Source: Agrococcus pavilionensis RW1
GTDB taxonomy: Bacteria; Actinomycetota; Actinomycetes; Actinomycetales; Microbacteriaceae
Reading direction: 5' to 3'
Assembly: GCF_000400485.1 (NCBI RefSeq)
Contig: NZ_ASHR01000028.1
Coordinates: forward strand, 152,492-216,491
DNA length: 64,000 nt
Every line of letters begins with the position of its first letter. The stretch's first letter is position 1. This document shows positions 44,465-52,507 of the stretch, one piece after another. A model generated the notes under the pieces. That model had not been told where the DNA came from, made no database searches, and saw nothing but the letters and a program-made list of their open reading frames with translations. Made by a program: the position numbers and the translations under genes.

Positions 44465-45628
44465 TGATCCGGTCCCGACACTGCCCGGCCCGTCCGGCGC
44501 CAAGGGCAGCTCGACCGCGATCACCGTCCCCTGTCCTGGCCCGCCGCTGGCGGCACTGACGGAGCCGCCGTGGGCCTCCGTGATCGCCCGGACGATGGCC
44601 AGCCCTACCCCCGACCCGCCGTGAGCCCGATCGCGCGCGGTATCGACGCGGTAGAAGCGATCGAAGATGTGCGGCACGTGCTCCTGCGGGATGCCCTCCC
44701 CGTCGTCCCGCACCGTGATCCGGAGCAGGTCGCCGACGCGAGCAGCGCCGAGGCGCACGTGACCACCGGCCGGGGTGTGCCGCAGCGCGTTGTCCAGCAG
44801 GTTCGTGAGGACCTGACCCAGTCGATCGACATCGGCGTCGAGCAGTGCAGCGGCGGCGCTGTGCGGTGCGTCCACGCTGAACGCCACGCCTGCGGCGGCG
44901 GTGCGGCCGATGATCTGGGCGGCAGCGTCATCGAGGAGCCGCCCCGCCGGCACACGGGTGCGCCGCATGGCGAGCCGCCCCTCCTCGGCCGTCGTGACGA
45001 GCGCGATGTCCTGGCTCAGGCGAGTGAGGCGTGCGCCCTGTGCTCGCAGCATCTCGATGGTCGGTTCGTCGGCACGGGCGACGCCATCGCGAATGGCTTC
45101 CAGGTAGGCCTCGAGCACGGCGGCAGGCGTCCGCATCTCGTGAGCGAGCTCGCTCAGCATCCGGGTACGGGCGGCCTCGAGCCCCGCCAGGTCGGCCGCC
45201 ATGCGGTTGAACGCCCGCGCGAGCTCGTCGAACTCCGACCCCATGCCGAGCAGCGGAGCGCGGGCCGAGTAGTCGCCGACCGCGACTTGCTCCGCCGCGC
45301 TGCGGACCGCGGCGAGCCGGCGCTGGATCCGGCGCGCGAGGAAGGCGCTGATGACGATCGACGTGACGGCGGCGGCGACGAGCGCCAGTGAGAGGCTCAA
45401 CGCCGAGGCGGTGCGGAAGGCTTCTTCCGCGTGCTGGTTGACGGCCGGGTCTGCGGTCCCGGATTGGAGCAGGTGCGCGTGGAAGATGGGCGGCCCCACG
45501 GCTGACCCCACGGCCCACGCGGTCAGGGAGCCGACGCCGACCGCGATGGCGATCGCCGCCAGCAGGCGAGCGCGCAACCCCCTCGCCTGCAGCCTCGAGC
45601 GACCGACGAGCGCCCACCGACCGTTCAC
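44462..45628 (-). CDS. Sensor histidine kinase
   Basis: 388 residues. TM1 at about 22-43 and TM2 at about 76-98 enclose a short extracytoplasmic loop with H50, H52 and H66 (PPIFHAHLLQ, VNQHAEEA), which could bind a metal. A HAMP linker follows (RRIQRRLAAVRSAAEQVAVGDYSARAP). The phospho-acceptor is H163 in LSELAHEMRTP. The ATPase domain has the N box LTNLLDNALRHTPAGG, G1 DDGEGIP, the F box IFDRFYRVD and G2 GGSGVGLAIV. Its ATG overlaps the stop of the response regulator gene (ATGA). It probably senses metal or envelope stress and controls the adjoining operon (inference). Confidence 0.93.
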   Translation of the reverse strand: MNGRWALVGRSRLQARGLRARLLAAIAIAVGVGSLTAWAVGSAVGPPIFHAHLLQSGTADPAVNQHAEEAFRTASALSLSLALVAAAVTSIVISAFLARRIQRRLAAVRSAAEQVAVGDYSARAPLLGMGSEFDELARAFNRMAADLAGLEAARTRMLSELAHEMRTPAAVLEAYLEAIRDGVARADEPTIEMLRAQGARLTRLSQDIALVTTAEEGRLAMRRTRVPAGRLLDDAAAQIIGRTAAAGVAFSVDAPHSAAAALLDADVDRLGQVLTNLLDNALRHTPAGGHVRLGAARVGDLLRITVRDDGEGIPQEHVPHIFDRFYRVDTARDRAHGGSGVGLAIVRAITEAHGGSVSAASGGPGQGTVIAVELPLAPDGPGSVGTGS

Positions 45629-46335
45629 CGACCGGCGCCCATGCGATAGCCGACGCCGCGCACGGTGCGGACGAAGTCGGGGGCGGCCGGGTCATCTCCG
45701 AGCTTGCGGCGCACGTGCGCGACGTGGACGTCGACGAGGTGCTCGTCCCCGACCCAGTCCGATCCCCAGACTGCATCGATGATCTCCCTGCGGGAGAGCG
45801 CGAGCTCGGGCCGGCTCGCGAGCGCCATCAGGACGTCGAACTCCGTCCTCGTCAAGCGCACCGGCCGGCCATCGACCAGTGCCTCCCTGCCCGCTGCATC
45901 CAGCGTGAGGCTGCCGAACGTGAGTGGCGGCTCGGCCGCTCGCCGAGCACGCTCACGCGGCCGTCGCATCATCGTCTTCACGCGTGCGACGAGCTCGCGC
46001 GGGCTGAACGGCTTGGTGAGGTAGTCGTCCGCGCCGACCGCGAGGCCGACCAGCTTGTCGACCTCCTCCGCGCGCGCGGTGAGCATCACGACGTAGCAGT
46101 CCGAGAACGTCCGGAGCGCGCGGCACACCCGGACTCCGTCCGCGCCCGGCAGACCGAGATCGAGCACCACGACGTCCGGATCCCATTCGCGGGCGACGGC
46201 GATCGCATCCGCGCCGTCGCCAGTCGTGCGGACGTCGAACCGCCCTCGCTCGAGGTAGGTCGCGACCAACCGGGCCAGCGGCTCTTCGTCCTCGACCACG
46301 AGCACCCGGGGTCCGACGTCGGCCGAGGTCACCAT
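45625..46335 (-). CDS. OmpR/PhoB-family response regulator
   Basis: 236 residues. Receiver domain with acidic pocket VVEDEEP, phospho-acceptor D59 in VVVLDLGLPG, Thr in VMLTARAE and Lys in LTKPFSP. Winged-helix output domain with RLTRTEFDVLMALASRPELALSRREIIDAVWG and DVHVAHVRRKLG. It is the first gene of the leftward accessory cluster and is coupled to its kinase. CAGGAT lies six bases before the ATG, overlapping a possible GAGGGG ribosome site. Confidence 0.95.
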   Translation of the reverse strand: MVTSADVGPRVLVVEDEEPLARLVATYLERGRFDVRTTGDGADAIAVAREWDPDVVVLDLGLPGADGVRVCRALRTFSDCYVVMLTARAEEVDKLVGLAVGADDYLTKPFSPRELVARVKTMMRRPRERARRAAEPPLTFGSLTLDAAGREALVDGRPVRLTRTEFDVLMALASRPELALSRREIIDAVWGSDWVGDEHLVDVHVAHVRRKLGDDPAAPDFVRTVRGVGYRMGAGR

Positions 46336-46341
46336 CCCCTC

Positions 46342-46347
46342 ATCCTG
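46342..46347 (-). promoter_or_regulatory. -10-like box, response regulator gene
   Basis: CAGGAT, six bases (GAGGGG), ATG. It would be the first promoter of the metal/sugar cluster. Confidence 0.35.
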
Positions 46348-46441
46348 CCCGAACCGCGCGATGCGTGCCGGGGCGCGCGCATCGCCGTGCGGTGTCGACG
46401 CGCTTCCACCAGGCTGCGCGAGCGGAGCTGCTCGCGGCGGG

Positions 46442-48187
46442 TCAGGTGAGCAGCTCGCGCACGCGCTCGCGGCCGATCGCGAGCAGCAGCGTCGGGATGC
46501 GCGGCCCCGTCTCGCGGTCGACGAGCAGTCGGTAGAGCAGCGCGAAGAACGCGCGCTGGGCGGCCGAGAGCTCCTTGTCGCCCTTCACGATCGCGTCGGG
46601 CTCGAGCCCGCGCTGCACCTTCGCGACGCCGTAGGCCTGGTTCGTGAGCCCGTCGAGCGTCCACGCCTCCTCGATCGGCGGCAGGCCCCCACCGCCATCG
46701 AGTAGCAGCCGGAGCGCATCCCGCTCCCCCTCGGTGAGCGCGTCGAGCGCCTCGCGGTCGGGCTCGGCGCGCACGATCGTGTGCTCGTCGGCGGGCATGT
46801 GGGTCGCGACCCACGCCTCGACCCGGTCGAGCCGCGGGCGCAGCTCGTCGAGGTCGGTGATCGGGTCGTCGGCGTCGAGGCCGCGCAGGATCCGCAGGAC
46901 CTGCGCCTCGTCGCCGAAGGTGATGTCGACGACGGATGCGAGGGTGCGGTAGGCGACCCGGCGCGGCGTCTCGGGGAGCCGCTCGTGCGCCGTGGAGGTC
47001 GCGCGCTCGAGCGCCGCGAGCTCGGCGGGCTGGGCGGTGCCGGCAGCGGCCTTCCGCGCGAGCGCGTCCCACTCGTCGTAGGTGCGCTGCAGCTCGGAGC
47101 CGAAGGCGACGTCGAACGACTGGTTCATGCGGCGGCGGGCGTAGAGCCAGCGCAGCACGGGCGCCTCCATGACGGCGAGCGCATCGGCGGGCACGGGCGC
47201 GCCGCCGCGCGAGGACGACATCTTCGCGACGCCGCCGAAGCCGACGAACGCGTACATCGGGCCGAGCGGCCGCTGCCAGCCGAACACCGGCGCGAGCTCG
47301 AGCCCGACCTGGAACGACGAGCCGGGCGACTGGTGGTCGACGCCGCTCGGCTCGAACACGACGCGCTCGTACGCCCAGCGCATCGGCCAGTCGACCTTCC
47401 ACACGAGCTTGCCCGAGCGGAAGTCGCGGAGCCTCACCGTCTCGCGGTGCCCGCACCGGCACGCGTAGGTCATCTCGGTCGACTCGTCGTCGTACGCCTC
47501 GATCGTCGTGAGGTCCTTGCCGCAGCTCGTGCAGTAGGGCTTGTAGGGGTAGTACTCGGCGCCGCCCGAGCCGTCGCTCTCGCTCGCAGCGCCCGACGAG
47601 GCGTCGAGCGCGCGCTGCAGCTCCTCGTCCTCGTCCTTCGCGGCGGGCAGGGTGCGGAACTGCGCGAGGATCGCGTCGATCTCGCGCCGGTGGCGCATCG
47701 CGTGCAGGATCTGCTCGGTGTAGGCGCCCGCCCGGTACTGCTCGGTCTGGCTGATGCCGCGGTAGCGGATGCCCGCCTCGGCGAACGAGGCCTCGGCCTG
47801 CTCGCGGAAGTGCGCGGCCCACGACTCGTGCTCGCTCCCGGGCGGGGCGGGCACGCTCGTGAGCGGCTTGCCGATGTGCTCGGCCCACGACTCGTCGACG
47901 CCGTCGATGCCGGCGGGCACCTTGCGGAAGCGGTCGTAGTCGTCCCAGCTGAAGATGTGCTCGGCCTCGATGCCGCGGCGCTGCAGCTCGTCGACGACGA
48001 GGTGCGGGCTCATGACCTCGCGGAAGTTGCCGAGGTGGATGGGGCCGGACGGCGAGATCCCGGATGCGGCGACGGGCTTCGTGCCGCGCGCGGCGGCCTC
48101 GGCGACGACCTCGTCGGCGAGCCGCGAGACCCAGTCGGCGCGCTCGTGCTCGGCGGATGCGGCGGGGGCGTTCGTCGTCTCGGTCAC
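46442..48187 (-). CDS. lysS: Lysine-tRNA ligase, class I
   Basis: 581 residues. This charges tRNA-Lys by a class I (Rossmann) mechanism, the archaeal-type enzyme found in some actinobacteria. The HIGH-equivalent is HLGN at 51-54 in SGPIHLGNFREVMSPH. KMSSS is at 322-326. A zinc-like cluster lies between (CTSCG...YACRCGH). The C-terminal helical anticodon-binding part is complete. GTG start with TAGGAT eight bases upstream. It follows panC by 75 bases and ends the core cluster. If a class II lysyl-tRNA synthetase exists elsewhere, this could be a second copy, but that cannot be seen here. Confidence 0.96.
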   Translation of the reverse strand: MTETTNAPAASAEHERADWVSRLADEVVAEAAARGTKPVAASGISPSGPIHLGNFREVMSPHLVVDELQRRGIEAEHIFSWDDYDRFRKVPAGIDGVDESWAEHIGKPLTSVPAPPGSEHESWAAHFREQAEASFAEAGIRYRGISQTEQYRAGAYTEQILHAMRHRREIDAILAQFRTLPAAKDEDEELQRALDASSGAASESDGSGGAEYYPYKPYCTSCGKDLTTIEAYDDESTEMTYACRCGHRETVRLRDFRSGKLVWKVDWPMRWAYERVVFEPSGVDHQSPGSSFQVGLELAPVFGWQRPLGPMYAFVGFGGVAKMSSSRGGAPVPADALAVMEAPVLRWLYARRRMNQSFDVAFGSELQRTYDEWDALARKAAAGTAQPAELAALERATSTAHERLPETPRRVAYRTLASVVDITFGDEAQVLRILRGLDADDPITDLDELRPRLDRVEAWVATHMPADEHTIVRAEPDREALDALTEGERDALRLLLDGGGGLPPIEEAWTLDGLTNQAYGVAKVQRGLEPDAIVKGDKELSAAQRAFFALLYRLLVDRETGPRIPTLLLAIGRERVRELLT

Positions 48188-48195
48188 GACTCCCG

Positions 48196-48201
48196 ATCCT
48201 A
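48196..48201 (-). promoter_or_regulatory. lysS -10 box
   Basis: TAGGAT, eight bases, GTG of lysS; leaderless or with a very short leader. Confidence 0.5.
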
Positions 48202-48262
48202 CCGAGGCCCGCTCGCCCGGCCGAGGGAGCGCATCCGCGCCCTCAAGTGCAGCGCGAGCGCG

Positions 48263-49123
48263 TCAGGCGATCGCGAAGGTGGCGTTGTCGATGAGGCGCA
48301 CGCTCCCGACGCGGGCGGCGACGAGCACCTGCGCGGAGCCGCGGTGGTCGTCGGGCGCGAAGCGGAACGTCGCGGGGTCGACGACCGCGAGGTAGTCGAG
48401 CTCGACGGCCGGCTCTGCCCCGAGCGCCGCGCGCCCCGCCGCGAGCATCGCCTGCACGCCGTCGGCCGCGGCAGCGCCCGCCGCGTCGAGCGCGCGCGAG
48501 AGGGCGAGCGCGTGGGTGCGCTCCGCGGGCCGCAGCAGCCGGTTGCGGCTCGAGAGGGCGAGCCCGTCGGGCTCCCGCACCGTCGGCACGCCGATGACGC
48601 GCACCGGCAGGTTGAGGTCGCGCACCATGCGGCGCACGAGGAAGAGCTGCTGCGCGTCCTTCTCGCCGAAGACGGCGACGTCGGGCGCGACGATCGAGAG
48701 CAGCTTCGTGACGACGGTGAGCACGCCGTCGAAGTGGCCGGGTCGGCTGCTGCCCTCGAGCACGGTGCCGAGCTGCCCGGCGGTCACGAGCGTCTCGGAG
48801 CGGCCGCCGTCGGGGTACATCTCGTCGACCTCGGGCATGAACAGCGCCTCGGCGCCGAGCACGATGAGCTGCGCGGTGTCGGTCTCGGGCGTGCGGGGGT
48901 AGCGGTCGAGGTCCTCGTTGGCGCCGAACTGCATCGGGTTGACGAAGACGGAGGCGATCACGGTGTCGGCGTGCTCGCGCGCGGTGCGGACGAGCTCGAG
49001 GTGCCCCTCGTGGAGCGCACCCATCGTCGGCACGAGCGCGATGCGGCGGCCGGCGGCGCGCTCGGCGGCGACGAAGTCGCGCGCGTCGTCGACGGTCGTG
49101 AGGCTCTGGATGGGCTCGGGCAC
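48263..49123 (-). CDS. panC: Pantoate-beta-alanine ligase
   Basis: 286 residues. It joins D-pantoate and beta-alanine using ATP to give pantothenate, the precursor of coenzyme A. The HIGH-type motif is in VPTMGALHEGH (31-41). SVFVNPMQFGANEDLDRYPRT, FEGxxRPGHFxG-like LEGSSRPGHFDGVLTVV, VFGEKDAQQLFLVRRM and ALSSRNRLL are all conserved. GTG start with TATCCT six bases upstream, so it can be read independently of the DUF2520 gene. A block of inverted repeats separates the two. Confidence 0.96.
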   Translation of the reverse strand: MPEPIQSLTTVDDARDFVAAERAAGRRIALVPTMGALHEGHLELVRTAREHADTVIASVFVNPMQFGANEDLDRYPRTPETDTAQLIVLGAEALFMPEVDEMYPDGGRSETLVTAGQLGTVLEGSSRPGHFDGVLTVVTKLLSIVAPDVAVFGEKDAQQLFLVRRMVRDLNLPVRVIGVPTVREPDGLALSSRNRLLRPAERTHALALSRALDAAGAAAADGVQAMLAAGRAALGAEPAVELDYLAVVDPATFRFAPDDHRGSAQVLVAARVGSVRLIDNATFAIA

Positions 49124-49129
49124 CAGCCA

Positions 49130-49135
49130 AGGATA
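49130..49135 (-). promoter_or_regulatory. -10 box of leaderless type, panC
   Basis: TATCCT, six bases, GTG. Confidence 0.55.
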
Positions 49136-49163
49136 GGCGGCGGCGGGCGCCGGGCCGCCCGAC

Positions 49164-49288
49164 CGGCGGAGTGCGCGAGCACCCGACCGGCTGGGTGCGC
49201 GGGCACCCGATCGGCGGAGTGCGCGAGCACCCGACCGGCTGGGTGCGCGGCCGAGCCCCGGGATCCGGTCGGCGGCGCACCCGACCGG
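49164..49288. repeat. 48-base tandem repeat with hairpins between the DUF2520 gene and panC
   Basis: A 48-base unit starts at 49164 and again at 49212; the second copy diverges after 49250. Inside it GCACCC and GGGTGC can pair in two alternative ways (loops GACCGGCT or GCGG). A further stem, CCGGTCGG/CCGACCGG, follows at about 49265-49288. It fills the 176-base gap between two genes read in the same direction. Confidence 0.85.
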
Positions 49289-49299
49289 TTGAGCGGCGC

Positions 49300-50016
49300 T
49301 CAGGGCTCGAGCGGCGGATCAGGGTAGCGCGCGAGCGCCGTCTCGACCGCCGAGCGCACGACGCCGCCGAGCACGCGCGCGGGCCGCTCGACGCCGAGCT
49401 CGTGCAGCTGCCGCAGCGCCTGCGCGACGATGCCCTCGGCGAAGTCGCGGGCGGCGCCGATCGCCTCGGCGTACGCGGGTCGGTCGGCCTCGTCGACGAC
49501 GATCGACTCGGCGCCCATCTCGACCGCGAGCGCCTGCCCGATCGGCAGCACCGGCCCGGGCGCGGTCACGGCGATCGTCGACTCGAGCAGCCGCCCGAGG
49601 TCGAGCGACGTGCCGGTGAACGCCATCGCGGGGTGCAGGGCGATCGGGATCGCGCCCCGCTCGCGCGCGGGGAGCAGCACCTCGACGCCGTGCTCGGCGG
49701 CCGTGTGCACGACGAGCTGCCCCGGCTGCCACGCGCCGGTCGCCGCGAGCCCCGCGACGAGGCCCGGCAGCTCGGTGCTCGGCACGGCGAGCAGCACGAG
49801 CTCGCTGCGCTCGACGAGCGTCGGGGTGTCGAGCATCGGCACGCCGGGCAGCAGCGCCTCCGCGCGGTCGATCGCGTCGGCGCCGGTCGCGACGATGCCG
49901 ACGATCGCGTGGCCCGCGCCCGCGAGCGCCGCGCCGAGCACCGGCCCGACGCTGCCCGCGCCGACGATGCCGACGCCGAGCCGGCCGGGCCTGCGCACGG
50001 CGTCGGCGGCGCTCAC
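49300..50016 (-). CDS. Rossmann-fold DUF2520 protein (oxidoreductase-like)
   Basis: 238 residues. N-terminal dinucleotide fold VGIVGAGSVGPVLGAALAGAG (GxGxxG type), VLLAVPSTELPGLV, and then a helical DUF2520 part (AIALHPAMAFTGTSLDLGRL, VDEADRPAYAEAIGAARDFAEGIVAQAL). The family lies next to panC in many genomes and looks like a ketopantoate-reductase relative. A role in pantoate supply is possible but unproven. GTG start with GGGAG six bases upstream, 21 bases after the PH-domain gene. Confidence 0.88.
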   Translation of the reverse strand: MSAADAVRRPGRLGVGIVGAGSVGPVLGAALAGAGHAIVGIVATGADAIDRAEALLPGVPMLDTPTLVERSELVLLAVPSTELPGLVAGLAATGAWQPGQLVVHTAAEHGVEVLLPARERGAIPIALHPAMAFTGTSLDLGRLLESTIAVTAPGPVLPIGQALAVEMGAESIVVDEADRPAYAEAIGAARDFAEGIVAQALRQLHELGVERPARVLGGVVRSAVETALARYPDPPLEP

Positions 50017-50037
50017 GAGCCGCTCCCGGGCGACCGC

Positions 50038-51921
50038 TCAGCGCCCATCGCGGGGACGCCTCCAGCGCGCATCGGGGTCGGATGCGTCGGGCGCGCTCGC
50101 GGGCGCGTCCGGCTCTGGGCGGAGGGGCGGGGAGGCCGGAGCCGGCTGCTGCTGTGCGCTCGGCGCGGCGTGCTGCTGCGGCCGCTGCCACCCCTGCGCC
50201 GCCGGCCACGCCGCGGGCCACGCCGCCGGCCACCCCGCCGGCGCCGCCCCCAGCGCGCTCGGCGGCGCCATGAGGCCGTCCTGCACCGCGGGCGCGATCT
50301 CGAGCACGGCGTTGCGCGAGAGCGCGCTCGCCCACGACTCCGACGCATCCCGGTCGATCGCGACCTTGATCGACCGCATCGCGTGCTCGAACAGCGTGCT
50401 CGCATCGCCCTGGTCGATCGCGCCGATGCCCGGCGAGAGCACGGTGTCGGGCACGTGGAGCTGCACGCGCGCGAGCCGGGCGAGCCCGTAGATCGGCCCC
50501 TGCTGCAGCGCGACCGACTGCACGCGCGCTTGCGGCACGAGGTGCATCGAGCGCCAGATGCGCCCGTGGCGCAGCAGGAACGCCGCGTCGTGCACGTGGA
50601 AGCCGTTGCGCTTGAGCGAGAACCAGCGGAACGCCCGCGCGCGCGGCGGGCTGACGACGAACGCGTCTGGCGCCTGCCCGAACAGGCCCGCGTCGATGAG
50701 CGGCGAGCGCGCGAGCTCGGGCAGCACGAGCCCCACGACCGTGCGCACGTCGCGCACGTCGCCGACCGGCAGCAGGTAGCTCGCCATCTGGCCGCTCCCG
50801 CCCTGCCCCGAGCCGTCGGGCTTCATCTTGCCCGCGCGCGTGAACGTCACCTGCCACCAGCCGAACGGGCGCCACAGCAGCGGCTGCTTGATCTGCAGCG
50901 CGAAGATGCGGCCCGGCGGGATGATCTCGGTGGTCGTCGACGCGAGCCCGTAGGCGAGCCGGATGCCGTCGGGCGTCGCCGCGATCGAGTAGCGCAGCTT
51001 CGAGCCGAGCGACTTCATGCCCGCGGCGAAGAACGCGATCGCGCCGGGCAGGAGCGCGAACACCGCCCACCACTGCTGGAAGCCGACGATCACGACGACG
51101 GTGACGACGAGGTAGAGCACCGCCCACGCGATCGTGCCGTCGAGCAGCGACGAGAGCGCGATGCGCTGCGCCGGGATGCGCACGAGCGAGTCGGGCGCGA
51201 CGTGCGCGATCTCCGCGTCGGGGCGCAGGAGCTCGTCGACGACCGAGCCGCCGCCGGCGGCCGCCCGCTCGGCGGCGAGCCGCTCGGCGTCGGCGGCGGA
51301 GCGGCCGGAGGCGCGGTCCATGATCTGGTACCGCAGCGCATCCGCCACCGACGAGCTCAGGTAGTTGAGGTCGACGTTCGAGTCGTTGCCCGCCTGCTGC
51401 ACCTCGAACTTGCACGCACCGAGCAGTCGCGCGAACCACGGCTTCTGGATGTTGATCGCCTGGATGCGCGCGAGCGGCGCGCGCCGATGCTTCTTGACGA
51501 GGATGCCCTGCTGCACCTCGACCGCGTCGCCCGTGATGCGGAAGCGGTGCACGCGCCACGCGATCCAGAACAGCACGACCGAGAGCGCCACGAGGGCGAT
51601 GACGCCGAGCAGCACCCACGGGAGCTGCTCGACGATGAAGGCGCCGAACGGGTCGTCGTCGAACTCGTCGAACTCGTCGGGCACGAATGCCCCGAGCACC
51701 CGGTCGCGGAACGTCGAGATGAGGATGCCGAGCACGATGATGAGCGCGAGGCCGCCGCGCAGCAGCGGGGTCGCGGGGTGCAGGCGGTGCCATTCGCCGT
51801 CGACGAGCTCGACGGCCTTGCGGTGCGCCTGCTGCTGCGCGCTCGGCGGGGTGCCGGGGCCGGGCTGCGGCGGCTGCCACTCGGCCGGCGGCTGGCCGGG
51901 GCGCTGCTGCGGGTCGGTCAC
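50038..51921 (-). CDS. Membrane protein with bacterial PH (DUF304/YdbT-like) domains
   Basis: 627 residues. Pro/Gln-rich start, then pairs of membrane segments (LLRGGLALIIVLGILI, QLPWVLLGVIALVALSVVLFWIAW, GTIAWAVLYLVVTVVVIVG, WWAVFALLPGAIAFFA). Three bPH2-like units follow membrane pairs: RFRITGDAVEVQQGILVKKHRRAPLARIQAINI, YSIAATPDGIRLAYGLASTTTEIIPPGRI and GFHVHDAAFLLRHGRIWRSMHLVPQARVQSV. The C-terminal 80 residues are Ala/Pro/Trp low complexity (PAAWPAAWPAA). Related YdbT proteins of Bacillus are linked to resistance to membrane stress. The GTG overlaps the stop of the smaller PH gene (GTGA). Confidence 0.9.
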   Translation of the reverse strand: MTDPQQRPGQPPAEWQPPQPGPGTPPSAQQQAHRKAVELVDGEWHRLHPATPLLRGGLALIIVLGILISTFRDRVLGAFVPDEFDEFDDDPFGAFIVEQLPWVLLGVIALVALSVVLFWIAWRVHRFRITGDAVEVQQGILVKKHRRAPLARIQAINIQKPWFARLLGACKFEVQQAGNDSNVDLNYLSSSVADALRYQIMDRASGRSAADAERLAAERAAAGGGSVVDELLRPDAEIAHVAPDSLVRIPAQRIALSSLLDGTIAWAVLYLVVTVVVIVGFQQWWAVFALLPGAIAFFAAGMKSLGSKLRYSIAATPDGIRLAYGLASTTTEIIPPGRIFALQIKQPLLWRPFGWWQVTFTRAGKMKPDGSGQGGSGQMASYLLPVGDVRDVRTVVGLVLPELARSPLIDAGLFGQAPDAFVVSPPRARAFRWFSLKRNGFHVHDAAFLLRHGRIWRSMHLVPQARVQSVALQQGPIYGLARLARVQLHVPDTVLSPGIGAIDQGDASTLFEHAMRSIKVAIDRDASESWASALSRNAVLEIAPAVQDGLMAPPSALGAAPAGWPAAWPAAWPAAQGWQRPQQHAAPSAQQQPAPASPPLRPEPDAPASAPDASDPDARWRRPRDGR

Positions 51922-52415
51922 AGGCCCGCCCGTCGCGATTCGGAGACCGCGACGAGGTGGTCGCGCAGCTCCTCCGCCGTCGAGCCGGGCATCCCGGGGA
52001 TCGTGATCGCGCTCGAGGCGGCCGCGGTGACGAACTTGAGCGACTTGAGCCCGAACATCCGCTCGATCGGTCCCTGCGTGATGTCGACGATCTGCATGCG
52101 GCCGTAGGGCACCGCGACGAATCGGCGGAAGAGCATGCCGCGGCGCACGAGCAGGTCGTCGGCGCGCTGCAGGTAGCCGATGGTGCGGGTGCGCAGGAAC
52201 GCCCACACGGCGCTGACGATCGAGAGCACGACCGCGGCCGCGATCGGGATCCACCCCCACGGCATCGGCAGCTGCTGGTCGTTCGCGAACCAGATCGGCA
52301 CGGTCACGCCGATGCCGAGCACCGCCCAGCCGATCACGCTGCCGATCGAGTCGACGAGGGCGTAGCGCATGCTGACGCGCTGCCACTCGCCGGGGACGTC
52401 CAGGCGCTCGGCCAC
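51918..52415 (-). CDS. Membrane protein with bacterial PH domain (YdbS-like)
   Basis: 165 residues. Two membrane segments (VIGWAVLGIGVTVPIWFA and WIPIAAAVVLSIVSAVWAFL) followed by one bPH2 domain (TIGYLQRADDLLVRRGMLFRRFVAVPYGRMQIVDITQGPIERMFGL in sequence order, then SAITIPGMP). YdbS/YdbT pairs act together; here the two genes are translationally coupled. GTG start with GAGGAAC upstream. It heads the leftward group that ends at lysS. The LCP gene diverges from it. Confidence 0.9.
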   Translation of the reverse strand: MAERLDVPGEWQRVSMRYALVDSIGSVIGWAVLGIGVTVPIWFANDQQLPMPWGWIPIAAAVVLSIVSAVWAFLRTRTIGYLQRADDLLVRRGMLFRRFVAVPYGRMQIVDITQGPIERMFGLKSLKFVTAAASSAITIPGMPGSTAEELRDHLVAVSESRRAGL

Positions 52416-52495
52416 AGTTCCTCCTCTGCCGGTTCCCCGGCGATCGATCCAGGCGTGGCCCAGGCTAGCCGCCCCGCGCCCGTCGGTCCGTCTGG

Positions 52496-52501
52496 GATAC
52501 T
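52496..52501 (+). promoter_or_regulatory. -10 box of leaderless type, LCP gene
   Basis: GATACT, six bases, GTG. Confidence 0.4.
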
Positions 52502-52507
52502 CGTCGG

